From Taishania sp964580465 (GTDB taxonomy: Bacteria; Bacteroidota; Bacteroidia; Flavobacteriales_D; Crocinitomicaceae), in the NCBI GenBank assembly GCA_964580465.1, contig CAZOKJ010000002.1:92411-156410 (forward strand): a stretch of 64,000 nt of DNA, given 5' to 3'. Positions 26,553-35,427 of the stretch are shown in pieces. Numbering within the stretch: position 1 is the first letter of the stretch; the number at the start of each line of letters is the position of its first letter. The position numbers and the translations under genes were made by a program. Below the pieces are notes generated by a model. The model searched no databases. It was not told the origin of the DNA and saw only the letters and a list, made by a program, of their open reading frames with translations.

Positions 26553-26975
26553 ATGAAATACCTATCATTTATTTCAGCGTTGTTGCTATTTTTCTCTTGT
26601 GGAAACAAATCTGAAGAAGCAACGACTGAAGAGCAGGGACCGAAAGAAGATTATGAGCATGTTGAAAATCAACATTATCGTTCTTTTTATGGAGGAAACA
26701 ATCAACTAAAAATGGAAGGGGATTTTGACGATCAAGGTAATCGTCATGGTGTTTGGACTTATTTCTTCCCTGATGGAAAAAAACAATCAATCACTGAATA
26801 TAAACACGGGAAAAAAGATGGATTTACCATCGTTTACCATGAAAATGGTTCTGTGTATTATAAAGGTGAATACTTAGATGATCAAATGGTTGGCGTTTGG
26901 GATTATTATGACACAAGTACGGGACAGAAAGCTAGCACGAAAGATTACGGTTATCCAGAAACAGCAAAAAAATGA
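26553..26975 (+). CDS. MORN-repeat (YwqK-like) lipoprotein
   Basis: Encodes 140 residues with a lipoprotein signal (MKYLSFISALLLFFSC, lipobox Cys16). The body has three MORN_2-type units: GNNQLKMEGDFDDQGNRHGVW, DGKKQSITEYKHGKKDGF and NGSVYYKGEYLDDQMVGVW. Such proteins are often labelled 'YwqK family antitoxin', but nothing here supports a toxin-antitoxin role. Lipidated and exported; membrane side and function unknown. Its stop overlaps the ATG of rimO (ATGA), so the two are translationally coupled. Confidence 0.82.
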   Translation: MKYLSFISALLLFFSCGNKSEEATTEEQGPKEDYEHVENQHYRSFYGGNNQLKMEGDFDDQGNRHGVWTYFFPDGKKQSITEYKHGKKDGFTIVYHENGSVYYKGEYLDDQMVGVWDYYDTSTGQKASTKDYGYPETAKK

Positions 26976-28291
26976 AGACAAAAACATTAAAAAAGAATAA
27001 AGTAAATGTTGTGACGCTTGGATGTTCAAAAAATTTATTTGACTCTGAGGTAATGATGGGACAGTTGCGTGCCAATAAATTTGAAGTCGAACACGAATCA
27101 ACGGAAGATGATGCTGAAATTGTCATCATTAATACTTGTGGTTTTATCGATTTAGCAAAACAAGAATCTATTGATACGATTTTACGCTATGCAGAAGCAA
27201 AAGCAGAGGGAATGGTTGATAAATTGTACGTGACAGGTTGTTTGTCTGAACGTTACAAAAACGATTTAGAACAAGAGATTCCAGAAGTTGATGCTTATTT
27301 TGGAACGCGTGAATTGCCACGATTGTTAAAAACGTTGAAAGCGGATTACAAACATGAGTTAGTAGGTGAGCGCTTGTTGACTACACCAAGTCACTATGCA
27401 TATTTTAAAATTGCTGAAGGATGTGACAGACCATGTTCGTTTTGTGCAATTCCTTTGATGCGAGGAGGAAATATCTCTACACCAATTGAAGAGTTGGTGA
27501 AGCAAGCAAAAAGTTTAGCCGCACAAGGAGTCAAAGAATTGATGTTGATTGCGCAAGATTTGACTTATTATGGATTAGATTTGTACAAAAAACGCGCGTT
27601 AGCAGATTTATTGGAGCAGTTAGCTCAAGTGGAAGGAATCGAGTGGATTCGTTTGCATTATGCATTCCCATCAGGTTTCCCAATGGACGTGATTGAAGTG
27701 ATGAATAAATACGACAACATTTGTAAGTATTTGGATATGCCATTGCAACATGGATCAACGAAGATTTTGCAAGCGATGCGCCGTGGGATTACTCGTGAAA
27801 AAACAGAAGAATTGGTCAATACCATTCGCGAAAAAATACCAGGAATCACTATTCGCACAACGTTAATTGCAGGTTATCCTGGAGAAACGGAGGAAGATTT
27901 CCAAGAAATGTATGAATTTGTAGAGAAAATGCGTTTTGATCGTTTAGGAATCTTCACTTATTCTCATGAAGAAAATACACATGCATACAATTTTGTTGAC
28001 GATGTTCCAGAAGAAGTGAAGCGTGAACGAGCTGATAAAATCATGGAATTACAGTCAGGCATTAGTTATGAATTGAACCAAGAGAAGGTTGGAAAAGTAT
28101 TCAAAGTATTGTTTGATCGTGTAGAAGGAGATTATTTTGTAGGAAGAACAGAGTTCGACTCTCCAGATGTAGACAATGAAGTTTTAGTTAAGAAATCAGA
28201 ATGTTACGTTCGTTTGGGCGACTTTGCGATGGTTGAAATCACAAGTGCAGATCACTATGATTTATACGGTAGAACGGTTGAAGAGAATTAG
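26972..28291 (+). CDS. rimO: Ribosomal protein S12 methylthiotransferase RimO
   Basis: A 439-residue radical-SAM methylthiotransferase. The N-terminal MTTase domain begins VNVVTLGCSKNLFDSEVMMG with a cluster-ligand Cys; further Cys lie in INTCGFI and VTGCLSE. The radical-SAM motif CDRPCSFC has Cys151, Cys155 and Cys158. LMRGGNIST and the C-terminal TRAM domain (GKVFKVLFDRVEGDYFVGRTEFDSP) are RimO-like; the GCSKN form favours RimO over MiaB. It thiomethylates an Asp of ribosomal protein S12. The neighbouring rpsA is also ribosomal but has its own promoter. Confidence 0.95.
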   Translation: MKTKTLKKNKVNVVTLGCSKNLFDSEVMMGQLRANKFEVEHESTEDDAEIVIINTCGFIDLAKQESIDTILRYAEAKAEGMVDKLYVTGCLSERYKNDLEQEIPEVDAYFGTRELPRLLKTLKADYKHELVGERLLTTPSHYAYFKIAEGCDRPCSFCAIPLMRGGNISTPIEELVKQAKSLAAQGVKELMLIAQDLTYYGLDLYKKRALADLLEQLAQVEGIEWIRLHYAFPSGFPMDVIEVMNKYDNICKYLDMPLQHGSTKILQAMRRGITREKTEELVNTIREKIPGITIRTTLIAGYPGETEEDFQEMYEFVEKMRFDRLGIFTYSHEENTHAYNFVDDVPEEVKRERADKIMELQSGISYELNQEKVGKVFKVLFDRVEGDYFVGRTEFDSPDVDNEVLVKKSECYVRLGDFAMVEITSADHYDLYGRTVEEN

Positions 28292-28298
28292 TAAACAG

Positions 28299-28327
28299 AA
28301 AGCGATGCAAAAGCGTCGCTTTTTTTA
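28299..28327 (+). terminator. rimO terminator
   Basis: Stem AAAGCGATGC/GCGTCGCTTT with loop AAAA and one G-T pair, followed by a T-tract; 8 bp after the rimO stop. Confidence 0.85.
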
Positions 28328-28408
28328 TTTGGATAATGTACTGAAAATGAATTTTATCTAATTCATCACTTTTTCTAACTTATTTTTGGTGGTAACGTTT
28401 TTTCTATC

Positions 28409-28416
28409 TATCTTTG
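28409..28416 (+). promoter_or_regulatory. -7 promoter box of rpsA
   Basis: TATCTTTG with TTTG at 28385-28388 as the -33 element (20-bp spacing). Transcription should start near 28420, leaving a leader of ~83 nt. Confidence 0.75.
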
Positions 28417-28430
28417 CACCCTCAAAATGA

Positions 28431-28484
28431 GTCGTTTCCCTCAAACGGCATGTTTAACACTTTCGGAATGGAGGGTTTCCGGAA
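28431..28484 (+). promoter_or_regulatory. Structured rpsA leader, possible kissing-loop element
   Basis: Hairpin 1: GTCGTTT (28431-28437), loop CCCTC, AAACGGC (28443-28449), with one G-T pair. Hairpin 2: TTTCGGAA (28461-28468), loop TGGAGGGT, TTCCGGAA (28477-28484), also with one G-T pair. The loop of hairpin 1 is complementary to GAGGG (28471-28475) in the loop of hairpin 2, allowing a 5-bp loop-loop helix. The element ends 19 nt before the rpsA ATG. Ribosomal protein genes are often autoregulated by such leaders; S1 binding here is inference. Confidence 0.5.
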
Positions 28485-28503
28485 TACAAATTGTAAAGCC
28501 AAG

Positions 28504-30282
28504 ATGGCAAATTTATCACAAACGCAAGGAATTGCGGACTTCGATTGGGAAGCATTAGAATTAGACGGGTACAACAAAGTACAACGTTCTGAATTAGCAG
28601 CTAAGTACGAAAACACATTGACTTCTATTACTGAGAAGGAAGTTGTTGAAGGTACAGTAGTTGCAATCACAAAAAGAGAAGTAATCATTAACATCGGGTA
28701 CAAATCAGAAGGTGTAGTTCCTTCTTCTGAGTTCCGTTACAATCCAGACTTAAAAGTTGGGGATAAAGTTGATGTTTACGTAGAATGTCAAGAAGACAAG
28801 TTTGGTCAATTGATCGTTTCTCACAGAACTGCTCGTATGCACAAAGCGTGGATTCGCGTTAATGAAGTGTTACGTTCAGGAGAAATTATCACTGGTTATG
28901 TTAAATGCCGCACTAAAGGTGGTTTAATTGTTGACGTATTCGGAATCGAAGCGTTCTTACCAGGATCTCAAATTGATGTTAAACCAATTCGTGATTACGA
29001 CGTTTACGTTGGTAAAAACATGGAGTTCAAAGTGGTTAAAATCAACCAAGAATTCCGCAACGTTGTTGTTTCTCACAAAGCGCTTATCGAAGCAGAATTG
29101 GAAGAACAAAAGAAACAAATTATTTCAGGGCTTGAAAAAGGTCAAGTATTGGAAGGAATCGTTAAAAACATCACTTCTTACGGTGTATTCATCGACTTGG
29201 GTGGAGTTGACGGTCTTATCCACATTACAGATCTTTCTTGGGGACGTGTTAACCACCCAGAAGAAATCGTTGAGTTGGATCAAAAATTAAATGTTGTAAT
29301 TTTAGATTTCGACGACGACAAAAAACGTATCGCTCTTGGATTGAAACAATTACAACCACATCCATGGGATGCTTTAGATGCTAACATCGCTGTTGGTGAC
29401 AAAGTTTCTGGTAAAGTTGTTGTAATCGCTGATTACGGTGCTTTCATCGAAATCGCTCCAGGTGTTGAAGGATTGATTCACGTATCTGAAATGAGCTGGT
29501 CTCAACACTTACGTTCAGCACAAGATTTCTTGGCTGTAGGTGATACTGTTGAAGCTGTTGTTTTAACATTAGACCGTGAAGAAAGAAAAATGTCTTTGGG
29601 TATCAAACAAATGTTCCCAGATCCATGGAATGACATCGAAAACAAATACACAGTTGGTTCTAAACACAACGCCAAAGTTCGTAACTTCACTAACTTCGGT
29701 GTATTCGTAGAATTAGAAGAAGGTGTTGACGGATTGATCCACATTTCTGATTTGTCTTGGCAAAAGAAAATCAAGCACCCATCTGAGTTCTGCAAAGTAG
29801 GTGATGAAATGGAAGTGGTTGTATTGGAAATCGATCGTGAAAACAGAAGGATTTCTTTAGGACACAAACAATTGGAAGAAAATCCATGGGATGTGTTTGA
29901 AACTATCTTCGGAGAAGGGTCTGTTCACCAAGGAACAATCATTGATATGAAAGATAAATCAGGTATTGTTGCTTTACCTTATGGGGTAGAAGGAATTTGT
30001 CCTGCTAAACACTTACGTAAAGAAGATGGTTCAAACGCGAAAACAGAAGAAGTATTGGATTTCAAAGTAATTGAATTCAATAAAGAAGCTAAGAAAATCG
30101 TTCTTTCTCACACTCGTATGTTCGAAGAAGGTGAGGACAAACCAGCTGTTAAAGCAGGAGGTAAGAAAGGTGGAAGCTCTAATTCTGCTGTAAACGCAAT
30201 CAACCAAAGCAATGAAAAATCTACATTAGGAGATTTAGATGCATTAGCTGAATTGAAAGAAAAAATGGATAAAGAAAAATAG
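28504..30282 (+). CDS. rpsA: 30S ribosomal protein S1
   Basis: Encodes 592 residues from MANLSQTQGIADFDWEALE, the standard Bacteroidota S1 beginning. Six S1 (OB-fold) domains occur in order, marked by EGTVVAITKREVIINIG, GYVKCRTKGGLIVDVFG, GIVKNITSYGVFIDLGG, GKVVVIADYGAFIEIA, AKVRNFTNFGVFVELEE and GTIIDMKDKSGIVALPYG. Domains 3-5 carry the strongest DGLIH(I/V)S/T consensus. The tail is Gly/Ser/Lys-rich. S1 helps the 30S subunit bind mRNA. Codons end in C much more often than in neighbouring genes (ATC, TTC, GAC), as expected for very high expression. A 30-codon upstream extension starts inside the promoter box and cannot be real. Confidence 0.96.
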   Translation: MANLSQTQGIADFDWEALELDGYNKVQRSELAAKYENTLTSITEKEVVEGTVVAITKREVIINIGYKSEGVVPSSEFRYNPDLKVGDKVDVYVECQEDKFGQLIVSHRTARMHKAWIRVNEVLRSGEIITGYVKCRTKGGLIVDVFGIEAFLPGSQIDVKPIRDYDVYVGKNMEFKVVKINQEFRNVVVSHKALIEAELEEQKKQIISGLEKGQVLEGIVKNITSYGVFIDLGGVDGLIHITDLSWGRVNHPEEIVELDQKLNVVILDFDDDKKRIALGLKQLQPHPWDALDANIAVGDKVSGKVVVIADYGAFIEIAPGVEGLIHVSEMSWSQHLRSAQDFLAVGDTVEAVVLTLDREERKMSLGIKQMFPDPWNDIENKYTVGSKHNAKVRNFTNFGVFVELEEGVDGLIHISDLSWQKKIKHPSEFCKVGDEMEVVVLEIDRENRRISLGHKQLEENPWDVFETIFGEGSVHQGTIIDMKDKSGIVALPYGVEGICPAKHLRKEDGSNAKTEEVLDFKVIEFNKEAKKIVLSHTRMFEEGEDKPAVKAGGKKGGSSNSAVNAINQSNEKSTLGDLDALAELKEKMDKEK

Positions 30283-30303
30283 TATTTATCTGTAAAATAT
30301 GAG

Positions 30304-30335
30304 AAAGGTCGACAAGAAATTGTCGACCTTTTTTG
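30304..30335 (+). terminator. rpsA terminator
   Basis: Perfect 12-bp stem AAAGGTCGACAA/TTGTCGACCTTT with loop GAAA and a T-tract. The remaining gap to 30561 contains TATCTTCG (30495-30502), a 7-of-8 -7 box for the kinase gene, and little else. Confidence 0.9.
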
Positions 30336-30561
30336 TACAATTATACATTAATTGAAGTTTTCGGGGGTGATTTAAAACTTAACGAAGTTGTTTGCAAGTT
30401 GGATTAAGAAAGAGTTTGATCTTCTATACCAGCTTTCCCCACAAAAACCTCTGTTAAAAAACGTTAATCCTTCTGAAAACTAATGCCTTTGCTGTATCTT
30501 CGTATAAGTTGCATGCCAAGCAAAAATAAAAATTGGTTTATTAATAAGAAATTGATTATCA

Positions 30562-32166
30562 GTGAAATTACAAGAAAAAGCAATCTATATAGCAGTGATT
30601 ACTGCCGCCCTAATGTTGCTTTTTGTGCAAGGTTATCAAATCATTGAACTTTTTGATCGAAAAGAAGAGCAATTTGAATCTACGCTTAAAACAACGATGG
30701 AACGCATTGCTGTCCGACATGAAAAAGCTGAAAATGTACGCCGTTTCTTTAAAATAGCGAATACTAATTTCAATGGTGATTATAAAGATATTCTAAAAGA
30801 AGAGTTTCAGCAATTGCTAAATGCTAAGGAGGTCGTTTCTGTCAAAGACACCGTTATTTGGGATGGAGGAAAGCGTGAAAACTACTTAATTGTTCAAGGT
30901 CAGAGCATCGATTCCATTTTAGGGCTCAAAGCTGAACAACGTTTGTTAGCAAAAGACATTCGAAAGTTGGAGGACGTCTATAAAAAATCGCACAGCTTGA
31001 CCGATACAAACACTGTTTCCTTGCATTTAGATCGAAAAATTGTGAAACGTATGTTTGATAAAGCAAAGTTTGTAAATGAAATGATGATGCAAGCTTTCCG
31101 AGAAAACATTTTTGACAATAATGAGCAAAATTTAGACCTTATTTTTCTCGATTCTGTGATTCAAACGGAATTTAAAGAAGATCAACTGCCTGAAAATTAT
31201 CAATTTGTAGTTGTCAATACATTGGGTAAACCCATCGTTCCTACCTCCTCAATAACTAAATACAATGTTTCTATTGACTTAAAGGAAACATCTTCCACTC
31301 ACTTATATCCGAGTGAGATGTTCAATGAAAAATTGTCTTTGCATGTTTATTTCCCGCTTAAGAATAGCATTGTTATCGCTGATATGTGGTTACCATTGGT
31401 AATAAGTTTTTTATTGGTTATTATCATCGCTGGTTTGATGACTTACATGTTATCAACCATTTTATCACAAAATAAGCTTGCGGTTTTAAAGTCTGATTTC
31501 ATTTCTAATATGACACATGAATTTAGAACACCTATTTCTACTATTTCATTGGCATGTCAAGCGATGGGAGATAAAGATATGATGGGTGAATCATTGGACC
31601 ATATTCAACCATTCGTGAAAATGATTTCTGATGAAAATGCACGTTTGGCAACTTTAGTAGATGGTATTTTACAAAGCAATTCTATTGATAAAGGTGAGTT
31701 ACGTTTGCATAAAGAAAAAGTGTTGGTCAATGAAGTAATATATGACTTAGCACATCGTGCACAATTTAGAGTAAAAAATACAGGAGGAACAATAATCGTC
31801 AATATGGACTCAGAGCTTATCTATATCGACGCGGATAGGTTGCATTTTACAAACGTTGTTTCAAACCTAATAGACAATGCGATTAAGTATTCGAAGGATG
31901 TGCCAGAGGTTGAAATTACGGTTACAAATAAACATGGAAAAGTAAAAATAGAGGTACATGATAAGGGTATTGGAATAAAAAAAGAGTACCTTGATAAAAT
32001 ATATGACCAATTATTTCGTATACCTACTGGGAATGTCCATAATGTGAAAGGATTTGGACTCGGATTAAGTTATGTGAAAGGAATTTGCGATTTGCATAAT
32101 TGGAAAACTACTGTACATAGTAAGTTCGGGGAAGAAACGACTTTTACTATTGAGATAAATAATTGA
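30562..32166 (+). CDS. Sensor histidine kinase (RprX-like)
   Basis: A 534-residue membrane kinase starting at GTG. The first membrane helix is at ~8-28 and the second at ~275-295 (WLPLVISFLLVIIIAGLMTYM), enclosing a ~245-residue periplasmic sensor domain of helical character. HisKA follows (FISNMTHEFRTPIS, phospho-acceptor His319), then a HATPase_c domain with N box (NVVSNLIDNAIKYS), G1 (VHDKGIGI) and G2 (GFGLGLSYVKG). The wording around the H box resembles Bacteroides RprX. The stop overlaps the region just before the regulator's ATG, so kinase and regulator form one operon. Signal unknown. Confidence 0.92.
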   Translation: MKLQEKAIYIAVITAALMLLFVQGYQIIELFDRKEEQFESTLKTTMERIAVRHEKAENVRRFFKIANTNFNGDYKDILKEEFQQLLNAKEVVSVKDTVIWDGGKRENYLIVQGQSIDSILGLKAEQRLLAKDIRKLEDVYKKSHSLTDTNTVSLHLDRKIVKRMFDKAKFVNEMMMQAFRENIFDNNEQNLDLIFLDSVIQTEFKEDQLPENYQFVVVNTLGKPIVPTSSITKYNVSIDLKETSSTHLYPSEMFNEKLSLHVYFPLKNSIVIADMWLPLVISFLLVIIIAGLMTYMLSTILSQNKLAVLKSDFISNMTHEFRTPISTISLACQAMGDKDMMGESLDHIQPFVKMISDENARLATLVDGILQSNSIDKGELRLHKEKVLVNEVIYDLAHRAQFRVKNTGGTIIVNMDSELIYIDADRLHFTNVVSNLIDNAIKYSKDVPEVEITVTNKHGKVKIEVHDKGIGIKKEYLDKIYDQLFRIPTGNVHNVKGFGLGLSYVKGICDLHNWKTTVHSKFGEETTFTIEINN

Positions 32167-32168
32167 AT

Positions 32169-32861
32169 ATGAGTAAAAAACTATCAATTTTATTAGCGGA
32201 AGACGACGAGAATTTAGGCAAGTTATTGGCTACTTATTTAAGAAGTAAAGGTTTTGATATCCATTTAACAACAGATGGACAAATTGCATTGGATGCGTTT
32301 CATGCTAACCAATTTGACTTCTGCATTTTTGATGTCATGATGCCAAAAATGGATGGCTTTAGTTTGGCAGCAGAAATACGTGAGTTAGATAAAAAAGTGC
32401 CTATTTTATTTTTAACAGCAAAAGATTTAAAAGAGGATAAGTTGAAAGGTTTTGAGACGGGTGCTGATGATTATTTGACAAAACCTTTTTCAATGGAAGA
32501 GTTATTAGCACGTATTCAAGCCATTGTCCGTAGAGCTGGTTTGGATGAAGCAGAACCTGAAACAGAAGTTTACATTGGAACAATTAAATACGAGCCTGAA
32601 TTACGTGTTTTGCACACCGAAGGAGAGGCTAAAAAATTGACGACTAAAGAAAATCAATTGTTGCAATTGTTGGTGAAAAATCAGAATGAAGTACTAGATA
32701 GACAGGCAACATTACGAGCTGTTTGGGGAGATGACAACTATTTCAACGGTCGAAGCATGGATGTTTACATCGCCAAACTTAGAAAATTATTAAAAGAAGA
32801 TCCAAACGTGGAAATTATGAATATTCACGGAAAAGGATTTAAGCTGATAGTGAAGGAGTAG
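32169..32861 (+). CDS. OmpR-family response regulator (RprY-like)
   Basis: Encodes 230 residues from the ATG at 32169; a TTG two codons earlier is less likely. The receiver domain has the acidic pocket Glu11-Asp12-Asp13, phospho-acceptor Asp55 (CIFDVMMPKMDG), FLTAK and the conserved Lys in YLTKPF. The C-terminal winged helix (LTTKENQLLQLLVKNQNEVLDRQATL, NGRSMDVYIAKLRKLL, NIHGKGFKL) binds DNA. It is the partner of the adjacent kinase. Bacteroides RprY is the closest characterised relative I can name. Confidence 0.93.
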   Translation: MSKKLSILLAEDDENLGKLLATYLRSKGFDIHLTTDGQIALDAFHANQFDFCIFDVMMPKMDGFSLAAEIRELDKKVPILFLTAKDLKEDKLKGFETGADDYLTKPFSMEELLARIQAIVRRAGLDEAEPETEVYIGTIKYEPELRVLHTEGEAKKLTTKENQLLQLLVKNQNEVLDRQATLRAVWGDDNYFNGRSMDVYIAKLRKLLKEDPNVEIMNIHGKGFKLIVKE

Positions 32862-32962
32862 TAATTGACTCCTTTTTATGTTTTGAAAGTAACTGAAAAT
32901 CTTTTCTTCAAAGAAGTGTCATTTTAACTTGTATGAAGTCTCCTTAAAATAGGGATTATTTT

Positions 32963-32970
32963 TAACTTTG
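32963..32970 (+). promoter_or_regulatory. -7 promoter box of aspS
   Basis: TAACTTTG, perfect TAnnTTTG, 16 nt before the aspS ATG. Confidence 0.65.
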
Positions 32971-32986
32971 TAAAAAAATCGAATAC

Positions 32987-34732
32987 ATGTATAGATCACA
33001 CACTTGCGGAGAATTACGCGCAGCACATATTGGGCAAGAGGTAACCCTTGCTGGTTGGGTTCAAAAATCACGTGACTTAGGAGGGATGACCTTCATGGAC
33101 TTGCGTGATAGATATGGTATAACGCAGTTAGCTTTCAATGAAGTGGATAATGCTGATTTAACTGCTCAGGCAAGAAAGTTAGGACGTGAATATGTTATTC
33201 AAGTGAAAGGGACTGTTATCGAGCGAGCAAGTAAAAATGCAAATATCCCAACAGGTGATATTGAAATCAAAGTAACGGAATTAAGCGTATTAAATCCTTC
33301 AAAATTACCTCCATTTACTATCGAAGATGAAACAGATGGTGGCGATGAGTTACGTATGCAATACCGTTATTTAGATATTCGTAGAAATCCAGTGTTAAGC
33401 AAGTTAATGCTGCGCAATAAAGTAGCATTGGAAACAAGAAAATACTTGGATAGCCAAGGTTTTATGGATGTTGAAACTCCTGTGTTGATTAAATCTACGC
33501 CAGAAGGAGCACGTGATTTCGTTGTTCCAAGTCGTATGAATGAAGGACAATTTTATGCCTTGCCACAATCACCTCAAACGTTTAAACAATTGTTGATGGT
33601 TTCTGGTATTGACAGATATTACCAGATTGTAAAATGTTTCCGTGACGAAGATTTACGCGCTGACCGTCAACCTGAGTTTACACAAATCGACTGTGAAATG
33701 TCGTACGTGGAGCAAGAAGATATTTTGAACATGTTTGAAGGCTTGATTAAGCATTTGTTCGCTACTATTCGTGGTGTTGAGTTCGAAGGTGCTTTTCCTC
33801 GTATGACTTACGCCGAAGCCATGGCAAAATACGGTTCAGATAAACCAGACATTCGCTTTGGCATGGAATTTGTCGATTTAAAACCAGTTACAGGTGGAAA
33901 AGGATTTGCTATTTTCGATGACGCAGAAGCTGTAATTGCTATTAACGCTGAAGATTGTTCAGAATATACTAGAAAACAACTAGACGCTTTAACTGACTGG
34001 GTGAAACGTCCACAAATTGGAGCAAAAGGTTTGGTGTATGTGAAATGTAATACTGATGGTACTTATAAATCATCGGTAGATAAGTTCTACTCACAAGAAG
34101 ATTTAGCAGATTGGGCAAAATTAGCCAATGCAAAAGCAGGTGATTTATTGCTTGTTTTAAGTGGTGACTTAGATAAAGTGCGCAAACAAATGAACGAATT
34201 GCGTTTACACATGGGGAATGAATTAGGTTTACGCAATCCAAACATATTCAAACCATTGTGGGTGTTAGATTTTCCATTATTAGAATGGGACGAAGATGCA
34301 CAACGTTACTTTGCAATGCACCATCCATTTACTTCCCCTAAAACAGAGGACTTCCATTTGGTTGAGAGTAATCCAGGAGCTATCCGTGCGAATGCTTATG
34401 ATTTAGCGATGAATGGAGTTGAGTTAGGTGGAGGATCAATTCGTATCCATGATAGTAAATTACAAGCTCAAATGTTTGATTTATTAGGGTTTACGCCTGA
34501 AGAAGCTAAAAACCAATTCGGCTTCTTGATGAATGCATTTGAATATGGAGCACCGCCACATGGAGGCTTGGCTTTTGGCCTTGACCGATTGGTTGCAACT
34601 ATGGGAGGTTCTGATTCAATTCGTGATTACATTGCTTTCCCTAAAAATAACTCAGGTCGCGATGTGATGATAGACGCACCTTCTCCTTTAGCTCCTGAGC
34701 AGCTACATGAGTTAGGAATAAAATTACAATAA
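32987..34732 (+). CDS. aspS: Aspartyl-tRNA synthetase
   Basis: A 581-residue class IIb synthetase. An N-terminal OB-fold anticodon-binding domain (VTLAGWVQKSRDLGGMTFMDLRDRYG) is followed by motif 2 (YQIVKCFRDEDLRADRQPEFTQID), a GAD insertion domain (~290-410) as in bacterial AspRS, and motif 3 (GLAFGLDRLVATMGG). The full-length bacterial architecture is intact. It charges tRNA-Asp. It has its own promoter and a strong terminator just after the stop, so it is monocistronic. Confidence 0.96.
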   Translation: MYRSHTCGELRAAHIGQEVTLAGWVQKSRDLGGMTFMDLRDRYGITQLAFNEVDNADLTAQARKLGREYVIQVKGTVIERASKNANIPTGDIEIKVTELSVLNPSKLPPFTIEDETDGGDELRMQYRYLDIRRNPVLSKLMLRNKVALETRKYLDSQGFMDVETPVLIKSTPEGARDFVVPSRMNEGQFYALPQSPQTFKQLLMVSGIDRYYQIVKCFRDEDLRADRQPEFTQIDCEMSYVEQEDILNMFEGLIKHLFATIRGVEFEGAFPRMTYAEAMAKYGSDKPDIRFGMEFVDLKPVTGGKGFAIFDDAEAVIAINAEDCSEYTRKQLDALTDWVKRPQIGAKGLVYVKCNTDGTYKSSVDKFYSQEDLADWAKLANAKAGDLLLVLSGDLDKVRKQMNELRLHMGNELGLRNPNIFKPLWVLDFPLLEWDEDAQRYFAMHHPFTSPKTEDFHLVESNPGAIRANAYDLAMNGVELGGGSIRIHDSKLQAQMFDLLGFTPEEAKNQFGFLMNAFEYGAPPHGGLAFGLDRLVATMGGSDSIRDYIAFPKNNSGRDVMIDAPSPLAPEQLHELGIKLQ

Positions 34733-34734
34733 AT

Positions 34735-34767
34735 AAAAAAAGTGGTGCTTTCGTACCACTTTTTTTA
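34735..34767 (+). terminator. aspS terminator
   Basis: Long stem built on AAAAGTGGT/ACCACTTTT with a G-C closed TTTC loop and symmetrical A and T tracts. Confidence 0.88.
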
Positions 34768-34787
34768 TGGTTTCAAAAGAAACGAAG

Positions 34788-34815
34788 GCTGTTTCACAAA
34801 AATCACAGAAACAGC
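34788..34815. promoter_or_regulatory. Inverted repeat upstream of the lipoprotein promoter
   Basis: GCTGTTTC and GAAACAGC form an 8-bp perfect inverted repeat with a 12-base spacer; a smaller GTTTC/GAAAC pair lies just upstream. The site is ~25 bp before the promoter box at 34841, so it could be an operator. Confidence 0.35.
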
Positions 34816-34840
34816 ATATAATGACAATGTTTTTATTTAA

Positions 34841-34848
34841 TACTTTTG
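34841..34848 (+). promoter_or_regulatory. -7 promoter box of the 34875 lipoprotein gene
   Basis: TACTTTTG, a perfect consensus match, 26 nt before the ATG. Confidence 0.6.
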
Positions 34849-34874
34849 GTACTTACTTATCATAAAATAAAAAT

Positions 34875-35369
34875 ATGAAAATAATGTCTATTCTAGTAGC
34901 TTCGCTCTTACTTTTTTCATGCGGCGGAGAAAAAAAAGAAGAAGTAAATGCAGCAGCTAATCGAGTTGTTGAAAACACGATAGAAGAGCAAGTAGAGGAA
35001 GCAAAACCAGTTGTTTCTCACGCTGAATGGAGTGCTTTTTTTGCTGATTTTCGTAGTGCAGTGGAAGCTGGAGATAAAGAAAAAATAAAATCAATGTCTT
35101 CTGAGAAACATTTAGAACCAGCCGATTTTTTTAGCCAAGATGAGTATGGATGGTCTTTTGAAGGTGCTGCTAAGAAAAAAATCTTAGAACAAACAGCTGA
35201 TAAAGCAAAAAAAATGACATCAGGACCTAAAGATGAATTAGCATCAGCTGGGATTACTGACTTATTGGAATTACCTGTTCACGATAAAGCACGTGAGTTT
35301 TCTATTTACTATTATTTTGGAAAGATAGAAGGCAATTATAAATTAGTGAGTATCTTGATGGCAGGATAA
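34875..35369 (+). CDS. Lipoprotein of unknown function
   Basis: A 164-residue protein with a lipoprotein signal (MKIMSILVASLLLFSC) followed by GGEKKEE, which in Bacteroidota could help surface export of lipoproteins. Residues ~50-160 form a compact alpha/beta domain (WSAFFADFRSAVEAGDKEKIKSM, FSIYYYFGKIEGNYKLVSILMAG) reminiscent of NTF2-like folds; this is only a visual resemblance. Monocistronic, flanked by its own promoter and a terminator. Confidence 0.75.
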   Translation: MKIMSILVASLLLFSCGGEKKEEVNAAANRVVENTIEEQVEEAKPVVSHAEWSAFFADFRSAVEAGDKEKIKSMSSEKHLEPADFFSQDEYGWSFEGAAKKKILEQTADKAKKMTSGPKDELASAGITDLLELPVHDKAREFSIYYYFGKIEGNYKLVSILMAG

Positions 35370-35392
35370 TTTAGGTGTTATATAATTTCATT

Positions 35393-35427
35393 AAAGAGGC
35401 TTTTTGAATAATTAGCCTCTTTTTTAT
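35393..35427. terminator. Bidirectional terminator
   Basis: Stem AAAGAGGCT/AGCCTCTTT with a 12-base loop and T-tract, between the lipoprotein gene (+) and the efflux operon (-). It overlaps the last codons of the ABC-2 gene by a few bases. Confidence 0.75.

Noticed and set aside
26553..26975. Toxin-antitoxin annotation of the MORN-repeat protein (YwqK label)
   Set aside because: It is a lipoprotein with MORN repeats; no toxin partner is adjacent and rimO overlaps it.
28414..28503. Thirty-codon N-terminal extension of rpsA beginning at TTG 28414
   Set aside because: The extension starts inside the perfect TATCTTTG promoter box and does not look like S1; ATG 28504 gives the family N-terminus.
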